Notes: generated by a model from the letters alone, not told the origin. A DNA stretch of 43,977 nt from Neobacillus niacini (GCF_019749295.1 NZ_JACWFG010000029.1:1-43977); one strand, 5' to 3'. Counted from the stretch's first letter, positions 6,762 through 15,929 are shown. Translations and numbers: made by a program.

Positions 6762-7772
6762 TTATTTTTCGACATCTCCTTGGACTGTTCTTGCAATTTC
6801 AACTAGTTCTTTTTCTGTTAAGTCATTCGATGCGATCATGTAGTCTACACCATCGACAGTCCAAGTAATAGAACCTTCGGAAACAGCACCAATGGTAAAG
6901 CCTAGATCAACCAAATCCCCATCCACATAGGTCGGCGACGAAGATGCTTCTTTTACCGTTACCTTTTCCTGTACAATCGTGAAGGACTTTTCACCCTCGT
7001 AGGTTAGGACGACACGTTTCCCATCCTCTAGTTTCACTTCTTTTTCATCCACTAACTTCGAACCAAGATCAGCAGTTGGATATTTAACCGAAAATGCTTC
7101 ATCCTTACTATCGGCCATTACTGGCAAGTTAAGATCAGCACGCGTCATATTCTTTTTCATATCAAAATCACTATCATCAAAGCTGGCATTAAATTTAACC
7201 TTAGAAAACTCTACTGTTACAAGAGCATTTCGATCTGGATCCATCACCTTCACCGTTGCCGGCGATAAATCCTCTTTATTTAGTTTAATTTCTTGGATTG
7301 GCAGCATACTATTGTTTTGATAGCGTGTTTTTGTTTCAAAAACATAATGTTCCTTCGTAGCAGTGAATTTAGATTCTTTGTCTTCCACAATGTCTTTGAT
7401 TAACGATTCATATAAATAGGCCTGACTGCTATTTTGCGGCCAATCACTTTGGAACTTGAAGCTCTTTTTAAGGGCAGGGGTTAAGACAAAAACACCTTCA
7501 TTATTGCGTAAAATCATCTGGCTTTGATCCTTTTCTGCATTTTTTAAATTGACGCGGTAGAATGTTGGATCCTTATGCCAAATTTCAACGTTGTACACTT
7601 GTGAATCAGTACCCATTTTTAACGTCATTTTCGCGTCTACTTTATAGCCCGTTAAATCATTAAGTTTTCCATTTAACTCTTCCACCACATCATCTTTTGA
7701 CTTAGAGCCACAGGCAGCAAGTAGAAAGATGACCATTAACCCCGTAATAACAAGCAAAAACCTTTTCTTCAA
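6762..7772 (-). CDS. ydcC: LolA-like sporulation lipoprotein (YdcC family)
   Basis: About 336 residues. The start is taken as a TTG at 7772, giving a clean lipoprotein signal (MKKRFLLVITGL...LLAAC) with the lipid-modified Cys near residue 21; the TTG at 7781 abuts its ribosome site with no spacing. The mature part resembles the outer-membrane lipoprotein carrier (LolA-like) fold used by Gram-positives as a membrane-anchored beta half-barrel. In B. subtilis ydcC belongs to the sigma-E regulon, and a good sigma-E-like promoter lies at 7843-7871. The molecular function is not known; a role in sporulation is inferred. Confidence 0.85.
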   Translation of the reverse strand: MKKRFLLVITGLMVIFLLAACGSKSKDDVVEELNGKLNDLTGYKVDAKMTLKMGTDSQVYNVEIWHKDPTFYRVNLKNAEKDQSQMILRNNEGVFVLTPALKKSFKFQSDWPQNSSQAYLYESLIKDIVEDKESKFTATKEHYVFETKTRYQNNSMLPIQEIKLNKEDLSPATVKVMDPDRNALVTVEFSKVKFNASFDDSDFDMKKNMTRADLNLPVMADSKDEAFSVKYPTADLGSKLVDEKEVKLEDGKRVVLTYEGEKSFTIVQEKVTVKEASSSPTYVDGDLVDLGFTIGAVSEGSITWTVDGVDYMIASNDLTEKELVEIARTVQGDVEK

Positions 7773-7842
7773 ATCCTTCAACCCCTTCTTGTCTCATTTT
7801 CATATGAATATAAAGAAGACTTGTCTCTCCCATTTCCCTATG

Positions 7843-7871
7843 AATATATGAGACAACCTTTTGGAATATGA
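7843..7871 (-). promoter_or_regulatory. Sigma-E-like promoter of ydcC
   Basis: TCATATT (7865-7871), a 14-bp spacer and CATATATT (7843-7850) on the minus strand fit the mother-cell sigma-E consensus (kmATATT-N14-CATAyAmT). It lies about 70 bases before ydcC. Confidence 0.6.
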
Positions 7872-7916
7872 TAAAAGGATTGAAAGAATTCCATGTGAAT
7901 GTCTTGAATTCGTTTT

Positions 7917-8267
7917 TTACAATTCTTCAATAATAACCTGAGCGACAGCATACTCTCTACTATGTGAGATTGAAATAAACCCTATAATTTCGGGCTTAGC
8001 TATAAAAGGCTTTCCTAAATGATCTGTGTCTATTTCTATATCTAGAAAGGATAATTCCTTGCCAATTCCCGTTCCAACAGCCTTAGAATAGGCTTCTTTC
8101 GCAGCAAACCGTCCTGCTAGAAATTCAACCTTTCTTCGTTCAGGGAGTTGTTCAAACGTTTGTTTTTCATTTTCAGTTAATATACGATCCACTAATTTCT
8201 TTTGCCTAGTAACAATCTCTTCAATTCTGGAAAGTTCAATAATATCAATTCCAATCCCTTTAATCAT
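7917..8267 (-). CDS. acpS: Holo-[acyl-carrier-protein] synthase
   Basis: 116 residues, the usual length for AcpS. It moves 4'-phosphopantetheine from CoA to apo-ACP, activating ACP for fatty acid synthesis. GIGIDIIEL holds Asp8, and GRFAAKEAYSKA holds Glu58 and Lys57, the metal and substrate residues of the family. AAGGG lies about 10 bases before the ATG. It is divergent from the rhomboid gene and upstream of ydcC and alr, as in B. subtilis. Confidence 0.97.
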   Translation of the reverse strand: MIKGIGIDIIELSRIEEIVTRQKKLVDRILTENEKQTFEQLPERRKVEFLAGRFAAKEAYSKAVGTGIGKELSFLDIEIDTDHLGKPFIAKPEIIGFISISHSREYAVAQVIIEEL

Positions 8268-8366
8268 GCTCTAAATCCCTTCTATTTAAAGATAGCAATG
8301 CATAATAGTACTACAAGACCAGAATTCGGTCTATTATTATAAGTAAAGAATATTCAGGGGGTTTTT

Positions 8367-8960
8367 ATGTTTACGAGAACAGAGAGTTTTCGCGAATTTA
8401 TCCGCTTTTATCCAGTTGTTTCTATTATTATTGCCATTCATCTCCTATTATATCTTTTGACTGCCTTGCCTATTTTCCCGAACTTCTGGTTTAAAGCCAC
8501 TTTTTCAGGGGTTAACCTCTATATTAAAGAGGGTGAGTACTGGAGACTTGTTACAGCTATTTTTATGCACGGCGGGTTTACTCATGTCTTATTTAACAGC
8601 TTCTCCCTTGTCCTTTTTGGACCAGCACTTGAGAGGATGCTAGGTAAAGGTAAATTCATTCTTGTCTACTTAGTTTCTGGCATTCTTGCTAATGTAGCAA
8701 CTTTACTTCTTGAACCATTAACCTATGTACATGTCGGATCAAGTGGAGCTATCTTTGGTTTATTTGGTTATTATATAAGTATTATTCTCTTCCGCAAGCA
8801 TATGCTCTCACAGCAAAATTCGCAAGTTATCCTAATTATTTGTGCACTTAGCTTGATTATGACCTTCATACAGCCCAATATTAATATCACTGCCCATATT
8901 TTCGGGTTATTAGGCGGTCTATTACTAGGAGCCATTTCTTATAATAAAAAGAGGGATTGA
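8367..8960 (+). CDS. ydcA: Rhomboid-family intramembrane serine protease
   Basis: 197 residues with six predicted membrane segments. GSSG at 124-127 carries the catalytic Ser126, and TAHIFGLLGG carries the partner His177; HVLFNSFSL near residue 73 holds the conserved Asn of the oxyanion region. The size is that of the minimal rhomboid core. It matches B. subtilis YdcA in position, divergent from acpS and convergent with ydbT. Substrates are unknown. Its stop codon lies inside a hairpin shared with ydbT. Confidence 0.93.
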   Translation: MFTRTESFREFIRFYPVVSIIIAIHLLLYLLTALPIFPNFWFKATFSGVNLYIKEGEYWRLVTAIFMHGGFTHVLFNSFSLVLFGPALERMLGKGKFILVYLVSGILANVATLLLEPLTYVHVGSSGAIFGLFGYYISIILFRKHMLSQQNSQVILIICALSLIMTFIQPNINITAHIFGLLGGLLLGAISYNKKRD

Positions 8961-8987
8961 GCCAATATTTCTGGTTCAATCCCTTTT
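8944..8987. terminator. Bidirectional terminator shared by rhomboid gene and ydbT
   Basis: Arms AGGGATTGAGCCA (8952-8964) and TGGTTCAATCCCT (8972-8984) with T runs on both strands. The stop codons of both convergent genes (8958-8960 and 8976-8978) are part of the stem. Confidence 0.88.
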
Positions 8988-10418
8988 ATTGTCATCCCTC
9001 GAAAACCAAGAGTAAACATCCTTCACATCATTTTTGTCCATATCTATTACGCGTCCGCCGGCTCCACCGAAACCAACCTTCACAAATGCTTCCAGGGAAC
9101 CCAAGCCCTTTCTTTTTTGAAAATAACTCTCTTTTACTTCTAGACTTTGAATTTTATTTTTCTTAATAAATACAGTAGACCTGACGATGGTTCGAAAACG
9201 AAGATTTAACTGCTGCTCCGCCAATTTCCATCCTGCATCCTTATATTTCAAAACACCCCAAAATGTACACCAAGCCAGCAGGAGCAATGAAAGCATTCCC
9301 CATGTCTTTAGGAAGAAAATAGATGCTGCAACGATAGGAACAATAATGATCCAGCTTCGAAAAACATAGCGGATCAACGCTCTTTTAGGTACAGGGTTAA
9401 AATTGGTTTTGAGTTGATATTCCGTAAGATGCGGCCCTAAGATTTCTTCAATTGCTTGTAACTTTATAAGAGGCAGGAGCATTACCTTTGAACCTTCCTG
9501 ATTACTAGCTGAACCACCAGCACTTTCAACCATAACACTTGCATAACCAAGCCATTGACGAACGATATTCTCATTAATTCTAATCGCCTGAATGCGAGTT
9601 AATGGAATAGTAATCTGCCTTTTTTCTAATAGTCCTTGAGAAATAATCAAATCACGTTCTGTTTTAATGACATTGAAATTTGCATATTTCAACATAGTTC
9701 CAATAAGAGCAATAATCCAAGCAACAACGAATCCTCCAAAAACAAACAGGATGATCATTATCAGATTACTAACGTCCCATTGTTCGACTCCTCGAAATAA
9801 TCTTTCATAAGGAATTAAATCATCCAGCTGAGAAAAAAAAGCCAAAACAGCCGATATAACTACCCCTACTCCGCCTGAGGTTAGCGACAGTACAATTAAC
9901 TGCGGCTGAGTGATCGTATAGATAGGTTCATTAGTACTTTCCGCAACGGATTCAACAGTTTGCGTAGGGCTTTTAGCAGCCCTTACATATTCTTGTATAA
10001 TGCGTGCTTCGTCTTTAGAGATAGCTGAAAGAACTGCTTCTGCTTCATCCGTCCCGCTTCCTCCCGCAGTTTCAATCTTGACCTTCACCATCCCGCATAA
10101 CCGCTGAAGAATCCCTTCTGATATATCCAAACTTTGAATACGCTCCAAAGGAATGTAACGTTTCTTGCGGACAAAAACCCCATACTCTATTCGAAGCTCA
10201 TTCTGCTCTAACCTGTATGTATATCGAAGCCAGGAAAGAATACTTGTCAAAACGATGGCAATGATAGCTACAGCGATAACTCCAAAAAGCACCAACCTGC
10301 CTCCGTCTCCTTTATTCCAAATAAAGAATAATGCGATAAAGCTGAAAATCAAATCCTTAAACCTTTTACCAATTGTCAACACGATCACAATCGGATGAAG
10401 TCTTTTCGGTTCAAACAT
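8976..10418 (-). CDS. ydbT: YdbT-like membrane protein with three bacterial PH domains
   Basis: About 480 residues. Paired membrane segments alternate with three copies of the bPH2 domain, recognisable by repeats such as KKRYIPLERIQSLDI, KRQITIPLTRIQAI and RSTVFIKKNKIQSLEV, each followed by an AGGSG/AGGSA/GAGG turn. I prefer the second ATG (10418), 9 bases after the purine-rich site; the first (10424) is too near. It overlaps the end of ydbS, and the two are co-translated. In B. subtilis YdbST contributes to resistance against the antimicrobial peptide amylocyclicin and belongs to the sigma-W regulon; that role is inferred here. Confidence 0.92.
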   Translation of the reverse strand: MFEPKRLHPIVIVLTIGKRFKDLIFSFIALFFIWNKGDGGRLVLFGVIAVAIIAIVLTSILSWLRYTYRLEQNELRIEYGVFVRKKRYIPLERIQSLDISEGILQRLCGMVKVKIETAGGSGTDEAEAVLSAISKDEARIIQEYVRAAKSPTQTVESVAESTNEPIYTITQPQLIVLSLTSGGVGVVISAVLAFFSQLDDLIPYERLFRGVEQWDVSNLIMIILFVFGGFVVAWIIALIGTMLKYANFNVIKTERDLIISQGLLEKRQITIPLTRIQAIRINENIVRQWLGYASVMVESAGGSASNQEGSKVMLLPLIKLQAIEEILGPHLTEYQLKTNFNPVPKRALIRYVFRSWIIIVPIVAASIFFLKTWGMLSLLLLAWCTFWGVLKYKDAGWKLAEQQLNLRFRTIVRSTVFIKKNKIQSLEVKESYFQKRKGLGSLEAFVKVGFGGAGGRVIDMDKNDVKDVYSWFSRDDNKRD

Positions 10419-10890
10419 CTTCATCCGCCACCCTTGCTAAATTGGAAATGAAGTGCCTTAAACTTTCAGCCTCACTCTCTTCTAATGCAGGAATTTCATG
10501 TGAAGTTGCAGCTGTATTAACAATGACCGAAGCTAATTGATATCTTCGTAAAATAGGTCCCTGCACCGTATCAACATGCTGAACACGAACCATTGGGATT
10601 AATGTCCGCTTTACGATGAAAATCCCTTCCTGAAGTTCAATTTCTTCATCTCTTACATCATAACGCCATCGCTTCCATTTTAGTGATGGCAGTAAAAAAA
10701 TGAATAAGTAAGTAGAAATAAGTTCCATTCCAATTAATAATACTGAAATCCAAAATGGACCATTAAAAATATGTAAAAAGAAGATCGCCGCACCTGCTAA
10801 GATCCAGCTTATCGCAATCGTTATTGCACCTGAGATTTTCCATACTGTTAATGCTCTTCTTGATATTCGTCTTTTAGGCTCAAGTAACAT
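10411..10890 (-). CDS. ydbS: YdbS-like small bPH2-domain membrane protein
   Basis: 159 residues, equal to B. subtilis YdbS. Two N-terminal membrane segments (about 20-65) precede one bPH2 domain containing RTLIPMVRVQHVDTVQGPILRR. The start is the ATG at 10890, which has GGGGAGGAG four bases upstream; the longer reading from 10905 places that ribosome site inside the coding sequence. It overlaps ydbT and probably forms a complex with it. Confidence 0.92.
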   Translation of the reverse strand: MLLEPKRRISRRALTVWKISGAITIAISWILAGAAIFFLHIFNGPFWISVLLIGMELISTYLFIFLLPSLKWKRWRYDVRDEEIELQEGIFIVKRTLIPMVRVQHVDTVQGPILRRYQLASVIVNTAATSHEIPALEESEAESLRHFISNLARVADEDV

Positions 10891-10956
10891 AATTCTCCTC
10901 CCCATCCCTATGCCTTCTCTTAAGTATACAATGTAATCAGGAAGGATACATCCAAG

Positions 10957-11919
10957 TTATTCCACAACAAAGCTTGATTGGTCCACAATCTTAATTTCTT
11001 GCCTGCCTTGCAAATCCTCCATCAATTTAAAAAGAGCAGCGTCCTTTTGCTTAGCTTCTATCATACAGTGTATCTCTGGAACACTTCCCTTAATTTTATG
11101 AAGGAATTCCAAAAACATTTCTGGGTCAACATAATCTGCATGTGCCCTATATTCCTTTTCCGAGCGAGGACTCGATATATGCATTTTCACAGGAAGGGGG
11201 GATGTCTTCCAAGTATTTACGATCCGTTCCCAATCCTCCTGCCACTCCACCTCTTCATGATTGGCCAAATGATGGTGATAATCAAACACCATCGGAATTC
11301 CTAGCTTTTCACAAAGATAAAGTGTTTCTTTCACGGTAAACGTTGTATCATCATTTTCAAGCATAATCATGGTTTGAATGGAAGGAGGGATATAACCCCA
11401 ATTGTGAATAAACTGTTCAAGTGCCTTTTCCTTATCATCGTAGCCTCCTCCTGTATGAAGTACACAACGATGTTCACTATCAATATCCATTCCATTAAGT
11501 AATTTCTTATGCATAACAAGTGTTTTTAATGCATTCGAAAGAATATCCTTGTTCGGTGTATTGAGCACAACAAAATGATCCGGGTGAAAATCAACCCGCA
11601 TTGGGTGCTCTTTAAGATAATCACCAATCTCTTTTAATGATTCTTTCAGCGGCTTTATATAATCCCAATCAGGTAGTTCCTCATGATTGGCTAGTGGAAT
11701 TAGACGGGAGCTTAATCGAAAAAAATGAATCTGATTTCCCGCATTATGCTTTAATAACCTTAAACAATTATTTATATTTGATACCGCTATCCGCTCAAGC
11801 TTTCGAATAGCCGCTTCTCGATCTTTTATCTTGCTAAATTGTGCAAACGTCATGGTTTGTGAAGGCGAAGCATTTTGAAGCTCTACACTCATTGCAACAT
11901 ACCCAAGTTTAACAATCAT
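10957..11919 (-). CDS. uvsE: UV damage endonuclease (UVDE)
   Basis: 320 residues, the same length as B. subtilis UvsE. It has the UVDE TIM-barrel pattern, starting MIVKLGYVAMS and continuing with NxxNCLRLLKHN, VDFHPDHFVVLNTP, LHTGGGYDDKEKAL, VFDYHHHLAN and KMHISSPR, which supply the His, Glu and Asp metal ligands. The enzyme nicks DNA 5' to UV photoproducts. The ATG at 11919 has GGAG eight bases upstream, so the longer open frame from 11991 is not used. It lies between cshA and ydbS, which are adjacent in B. subtilis. Confidence 0.94.
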   Translation of the reverse strand: MIVKLGYVAMSVELQNASPSQTMTFAQFSKIKDREAAIRKLERIAVSNINNCLRLLKHNAGNQIHFFRLSSRLIPLANHEELPDWDYIKPLKESLKEIGDYLKEHPMRVDFHPDHFVVLNTPNKDILSNALKTLVMHKKLLNGMDIDSEHRCVLHTGGGYDDKEKALEQFIHNWGYIPPSIQTMIMLENDDTTFTVKETLYLCEKLGIPMVFDYHHHLANHEEVEWQEDWERIVNTWKTSPLPVKMHISSPRSEKEYRAHADYVDPEMFLEFLHKIKGSVPEIHCMIEAKQKDAALFKLMEDLQGRQEIKIVDQSSFVVE

Positions 11920-11970
11920 CACAATCACTCCTAACAAGCTGTTACCATTAATGTTCCCATTAACCACTCG

Positions 11971-12011
11971 AAAAAATAAAAAAGAGAGCATTGGACTGTG
12001 TCCATGCTCTC
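11971..12011 (-). terminator. Intrinsic terminator of cshA
   Basis: Minus-strand stem GAGAGCATGGAC / GTCCAATGCTCTC followed by a T-rich tail, just after the cshA stop. Confidence 0.9.
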
Positions 12012-12020
12012 AAAAGTGTA

Positions 12021-13514
12021 TTATCTGTTGAAGCTTCTTGGTTTTGGTTTTCCAGATGCGCGCTTTTCACCTGTTCTTGGTTTAGCAGGTGACTTTTTAC
12101 GGTCGCGGTCTCCGCCGCGTGAAGAATTGTATCCGCCTCTGTTGTCATCTCTTCTTCTGCGGTCACGATCTTGCGGCTTTCTGTCTCTCTTAGAATGAAG
12201 CGGTGCTTCTTCTGTTAACTTAACAGGAGTTGTATCTGGTTCCTTTGTTAACATTTTCAACACAGCTGCAATGACAGTTGAAGCATCATTCTCTTCAAGT
12301 AATTCGTTGGCAGCTCTCTTATAATACTGAAGGTTATTTCCTTCGATTGTTTGCACGATTTTGTCCACAACTGCACGTTGTTGACCTTCTAATGCTTCAT
12401 CTAGAGTAGGAGCAGTCATTCTCTCCATCTTATGTCTAGTTGTTCTTTCCAAAATGGTTAGGTAAGACTTCTCACGTGGTGTGATGAAGGTTAATGCCAT
12501 ACCTGACTTACCAGCACGACCTGTACGGCCGATACGGTGTACATAGCTTTCTGGATCCTGTGGAATATCAAAGTTGTAAACATGTGTTACACCTGAAATA
12601 TCCAGACCCCTTGCAGCTACGTCCGTCGCTACTAGAACATCAATGGTACCTTCTTTAAACTTACGAAGGACTTGAATACGCTTTGCCTGTGTTAAGTCAC
12701 CATGAATACCTTCAGCAGTATAGCCTCTTAGCGTTAATGCCTCAGATAATTCATCCACACGGCGTTTTGTACGTCCAAAAATAATCGCCAATTCTGGAGA
12801 CTGAATATCAAGGAGTCTTGTTAACACGTCAAATTTATTTTTTTCCATTACCTCTAGGTAATATTGTTCAATCGCAGGAACGGTCATTTCCTTCGTTTTA
12901 ACACGAACGATTTGAGGATCCTTCATAAACTTCTCAGCCATTCTTTGAATTGGTCCTGGCATTGTAGCTGAGAAAAGCAAAGTTTGGCGTTCTGCCGGTG
13001 TTGCTGCAAGAATAGATTCAATATCCTCAATGAATCCCATATTAAGCATTTCATCCGCTTCGTCAAGAATAACAGTATTTACTGTATCAAGACGCATAGT
13101 TTTTCTGTTGATATGGTCTAATACACGTCCAGGTGTTCCAACAATAATATGTGGGAATTTTTTTAGTGAACGGATTTGACGGCTGATATCCTGTCCGCCG
13201 TATATGGATAAAACACGAACTCGCTTTCCAGAACCGATTTTATATAGCTCTTCCGATACTTGAATCGCAAGCTCACGTGTAGGAGCAATAATGATTCCTT
13301 GAATCGCGTCCTTGCTTACATCAATTTTTTCAACCAAAGGAATACCAAATGCAGCTGTTTTACCAGTTCCTGTTTGTGCCTGCCCAATTAAATCCTTACC
13401 AGCTAAGCCCATTGGAATTGTTTCTGACTGAATTGGTGTAGCTTCCTCAAAACCCATTTTAAGGACAGCTTGTAAAGTTGCCTGACTTAGGCCTAAATCT
13501 TCAAACTTTGTCAA
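12021..13514 (-). CDS. cshA: DEAD-box ATP-dependent RNA helicase CshA
   Basis: 497 residues. All helicase motifs are visible: Q motif (TPIQSE), AQTGTGKT, PTRELAIQ, GTPGR, DEAD, SATMPG, and in the second RecA domain ATDVAARGLDISGV and HRIGRTGRAG. The tail from about 430 is rich in Arg, Gly, Asp and Lys, typical of CshA, which works with the RNA degradosome and in ribosome assembly at low temperature. I choose the TTG at 13514, ten bases after AAGGAG; the ATG at 13523 has only one base of spacing. The leader contains a promoter followed by a terminator (see 13613-13709). Confidence 0.96.
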   Translation of the reverse strand: MTKFEDLGLSQATLQAVLKMGFEEATPIQSETIPMGLAGKDLIGQAQTGTGKTAAFGIPLVEKIDVSKDAIQGIIIAPTRELAIQVSEELYKIGSGKRVRVLSIYGGQDISRQIRSLKKFPHIIVGTPGRVLDHINRKTMRLDTVNTVILDEADEMLNMGFIEDIESILAATPAERQTLLFSATMPGPIQRMAEKFMKDPQIVRVKTKEMTVPAIEQYYLEVMEKNKFDVLTRLLDIQSPELAIIFGRTKRRVDELSEALTLRGYTAEGIHGDLTQAKRIQVLRKFKEGTIDVLVATDVAARGLDISGVTHVYNFDIPQDPESYVHRIGRTGRAGKSGMALTFITPREKSYLTILERTTRHKMERMTAPTLDEALEGQQRAVVDKIVQTIEGNNLQYYKRAANELLEENDASTVIAAVLKMLTKEPDTTPVKLTEEAPLHSKRDRKPQDRDRRRRDDNRGGYNSSRGGDRDRKKSPAKPRTGEKRASGKPKPRSFNR

Positions 13515-13612
13515 TGTTTTCATTCTCCTTCATTTATATAAAAATTTAATCTATATGCGTTAATGCTTTGATTCGCATCAAAATGCCGTAATTAGGTAAC
13601 ATCTTTATTTTA

Positions 13613-13646
13613 CCAAAAAAAAGACATCCCTCCAAAGGAGTATGCC
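13613..13646 (-). terminator. Leader terminator/attenuator upstream of cshA
   Basis: Minus-strand hairpin GGCAT-CTCC / GGAG-GATGTC (13623-13646) followed by eight or more T. It lies downstream of the promoter at 13681-13709 and about 100 bases before the cshA start, so transcripts could end after about 60 bases. Confidence 0.65.
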
Positions 13647-13680
13647 CTATTTTACTCGTTCTTTAGACACGTTGCTGATA

Positions 13681-13709
13681 ATCATAACACTTTTACAAAC
13701 TTATTGCAA
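13681..13709 (-). promoter_or_regulatory. Sigma-A promoter of the cshA leader
   Basis: TTGCAA (13704-13709), 17-bp spacer, TATGAT (13681-13686) on the minus strand, between the esterase gene and cshA. Confidence 0.75.
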
Positions 13710-13744
13710 TTAATGCGGTTTTTTTACGGTTCCCATATCAGCCA

Positions 13745-14434
13745 TTACCGCTCCATCAAAAAGTCATACACCTGGGAAAATAGGGCCTCTTTTTCCTCAC
13801 AGTGACAAATATGATGGCTGGAATCCTTTATATACGTAAGCCTCTTTGTTTTTGCACTAATGGTACGGTATAAGTATTCTGCACTTTTAGGAGGGACGAT
13901 TCCATCACATTCCCCCTGTGCAATCAGCGTTGGCACTTCTACCTGGGGGAGAAGTGGTTTGATATAAGATACGAGCCTGCGAAATTGTAAAGTCGCTTTT
14001 ATGGGAGTTGCTTTTATTTTTCTTTTATAGCGCTGAAAAAATTCATTACTTTCTAAGTTTCCTTTTAATGAATCCATAATCATTGATTTAATTTCATTTG
14101 CCATTTGTTTAGGGTTTAGGTAATAAGCTGCTGCACTGAGTAGTACAAGCTTGTCCACTGGATACTTTGCAGCTAAAAGGCTTGCGATCATACCGCCCAT
14201 GGAAAAACCTATCACATAGACATGATCACATGTCTCAATTAATTTCTTTAGTTCTGCTTCTGCATGTTCAATCCACTGTTGATAATGGACACCTTTTAAA
14301 GAAAGATTTTCACCATGGCCAGGAAGAGTCGGGACACTGAATATCCAATCTGTATGCTTCGTTAAATACTCAGCAAGCGGCTCAACTTCATATGGTGCAC
14401 CGGTAAAGCCATGAATACATAAACAGCCAATCAT
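13745..14434 (-). CDS. Carboxylesterase-type alpha/beta hydrolase
   Basis: 229 residues. The nucleophile elbow GFSMGG places catalytic Ser78; Asp177 in GECDGIVP and His207 or His208 in SSHHI complete the triad; CIHGFTG near the N-terminus is the oxyanion-hole motif. Size and motifs resemble the Geobacillus Est30 carboxylesterase group and monoglyceride lipases. The natural substrate is unknown. It is on the minus strand between murF and cshA, with GGTGGAG before its ATG, and may be co-transcribed with ddl and murF. Confidence 0.9.
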   Translation of the reverse strand: MIGCLCIHGFTGAPYEVEPLAEYLTKHTDWIFSVPTLPGHGENLSLKGVHYQQWIEHAEAELKKLIETCDHVYVIGFSMGGMIASLLAAKYPVDKLVLLSAAAYYLNPKQMANEIKSMIMDSLKGNLESNEFFQRYKRKIKATPIKATLQFRRLVSYIKPLLPQVEVPTLIAQGECDGIVPPKSAEYLYRTISAKTKRLTYIKDSSHHICHCEEKEALFSQVYDFLMER

Positions 14435-14520
14435 GTTCTCTCCACCTGCTTTACTTTTAAAGAATATTTTTCTTTATTGTTCCAATAACAGCATTTAGCA
14501 TACGGTTTTATTCTTGGTTA

Positions 14521-15906
14521 TTAATTGTTACTTTTTTGTAATGCCGTTACAATTTCCTCTAATTTCATTCCCCTTGAGGCCTTAACAAGGACCAATGAAT
14601 CATTCGTTACTTGCTGTTCTAACTTTTTAATTAGCTCATCCTTATCCATAAAGGAAAAAACCTTCTCTGTCCCTAAAACGGAACGTGCACCCTCAGCAAT
14701 GCGTTCTGCTAACTTTCCAAAAGTAAATACCAAATCAATCTTCTCTGGGTTCAATCCCTCACCAATTTGCTGATGGTATTGTTCTTCCTGAGGTCCTAAT
14801 TCAAGCATATCTCCCAGTACTAGAATGATTTTTTTATAACCCCTAAGGTTAGAAACTAATTCAATCGCTGCCATCATCGAGGTAGGGCTTGCATTATAGG
14901 CGTCATTGATAATTTTTTCACCATGGACACCTTCAACAAGCTCCATTCTCATATTGGTAAGTTTAACCTTTGTTAATCCCTCATTCATTTTATTGAAGGG
15001 CACATCAAAGTAATGAGCAATAATCATTGCCGCCAGCGCATTTAATATATTATGATTCCCTAACACAGGAAGTTCGAAACTTTCCGAAGAAACATTGATT
15101 TTAAACTTGTTACCTTGTTCTAACTGTGTGATTTCTGAAGGGAAAAAGTCATTCCTGTCATTTCTTCCAAATGTTTGAACATTAACATTCCCTTTATATT
15201 TATTAATACGTTCCATTAATAGCGGCTCATCGCCATGCAGGACGGCCAACCCACCTTCTTTTAGGCCTTGTAATATCTCAAGCTTAGCTTCAGCGATTCC
15301 TTCTCTTGACCCAAGATCAAGAAGATGGGATTCTCCGATATTGGTAATCACAACTGCATCCGGTGAAGCAAGTTTTGTAAGGAATTCAATTTCCCCTCTT
15401 CCACTCATTCCCATTTCTAAAACAGCTATTTCAGTATCCTTCTCCAAACCTAACACCGTCAAAGGAAGACCAATATGGTTATTGTAATTCCCCTCTGTTT
15501 TTTGGACCTTATAGGTCGTGGCTAGAATAGAGGCTGTCATATCCTTTGTTGTCGTTTTTCCGTTACTCCCGGTAATTCCTACCACTTTTACAGCTAACTG
15601 TTTACGATATTCTCTCGCTAACTCCTGCAGTGCTGCTAAGCAATCTTCAACGATTACGATTGGCAAATGAGTCGGCGGATTAGGCACATCACTTTGCCAC
15701 AGTGCTGCAGCTGCACCCTTTTTTAGAGAATCCTCTACGTACTTATGACCATCGGAGTTCTCACCTTTAAAAGGAATAAACAAGTTCCCCTTCTCAATTT
15801 TTCTAGAATCAATGGATACGCCATTGATTTCCACATCTGCGAACGAGGTTATGTCATTTTTAATAGTTATCATTTCTGATACCTGCTTTAAGGTTCTTTT
15901 TATCAT
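14521..15906 (-). CDS. murF: UDP-MurNAc-tripeptide--D-alanyl-D-alanine ligase
   Basis: 461 residues. It adds D-Ala-D-Ala to the UDP-MurNAc-tripeptide, the last cytoplasmic step of the pentapeptide. The Mur ligase P-loop GITGSNGKTTTKD is at about 108-120, followed by NNHIGLPLT and the central-domain LEMGMSGRGEI; the C-terminal domain holds NDAYNASPTSM. The start at 15906 has TAGGAGG six bases upstream, so the longer frame from 15948 is not used. It follows ddl, whose product it uses, 57 bases downstream with a hairpin between them. Confidence 0.97.
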   Translation of the reverse strand: MIKRTLKQVSEMITIKNDITSFADVEINGVSIDSRKIEKGNLFIPFKGENSDGHKYVEDSLKKGAAAALWQSDVPNPPTHLPIVIVEDCLAALQELAREYRKQLAVKVVGITGSNGKTTTKDMTASILATTYKVQKTEGNYNNHIGLPLTVLGLEKDTEIAVLEMGMSGRGEIEFLTKLASPDAVVITNIGESHLLDLGSREGIAEAKLEILQGLKEGGLAVLHGDEPLLMERINKYKGNVNVQTFGRNDRNDFFPSEITQLEQGNKFKINVSSESFELPVLGNHNILNALAAMIIAHYFDVPFNKMNEGLTKVKLTNMRMELVEGVHGEKIINDAYNASPTSMMAAIELVSNLRGYKKIILVLGDMLELGPQEEQYHQQIGEGLNPEKIDLVFTFGKLAERIAEGARSVLGTEKVFSFMDKDELIKKLEQQVTNDSLVLVKASRGMKLEEIVTALQKSNN

Positions 15907-15929
15907 CTCAAACCTCCTATTGTGTGTTT

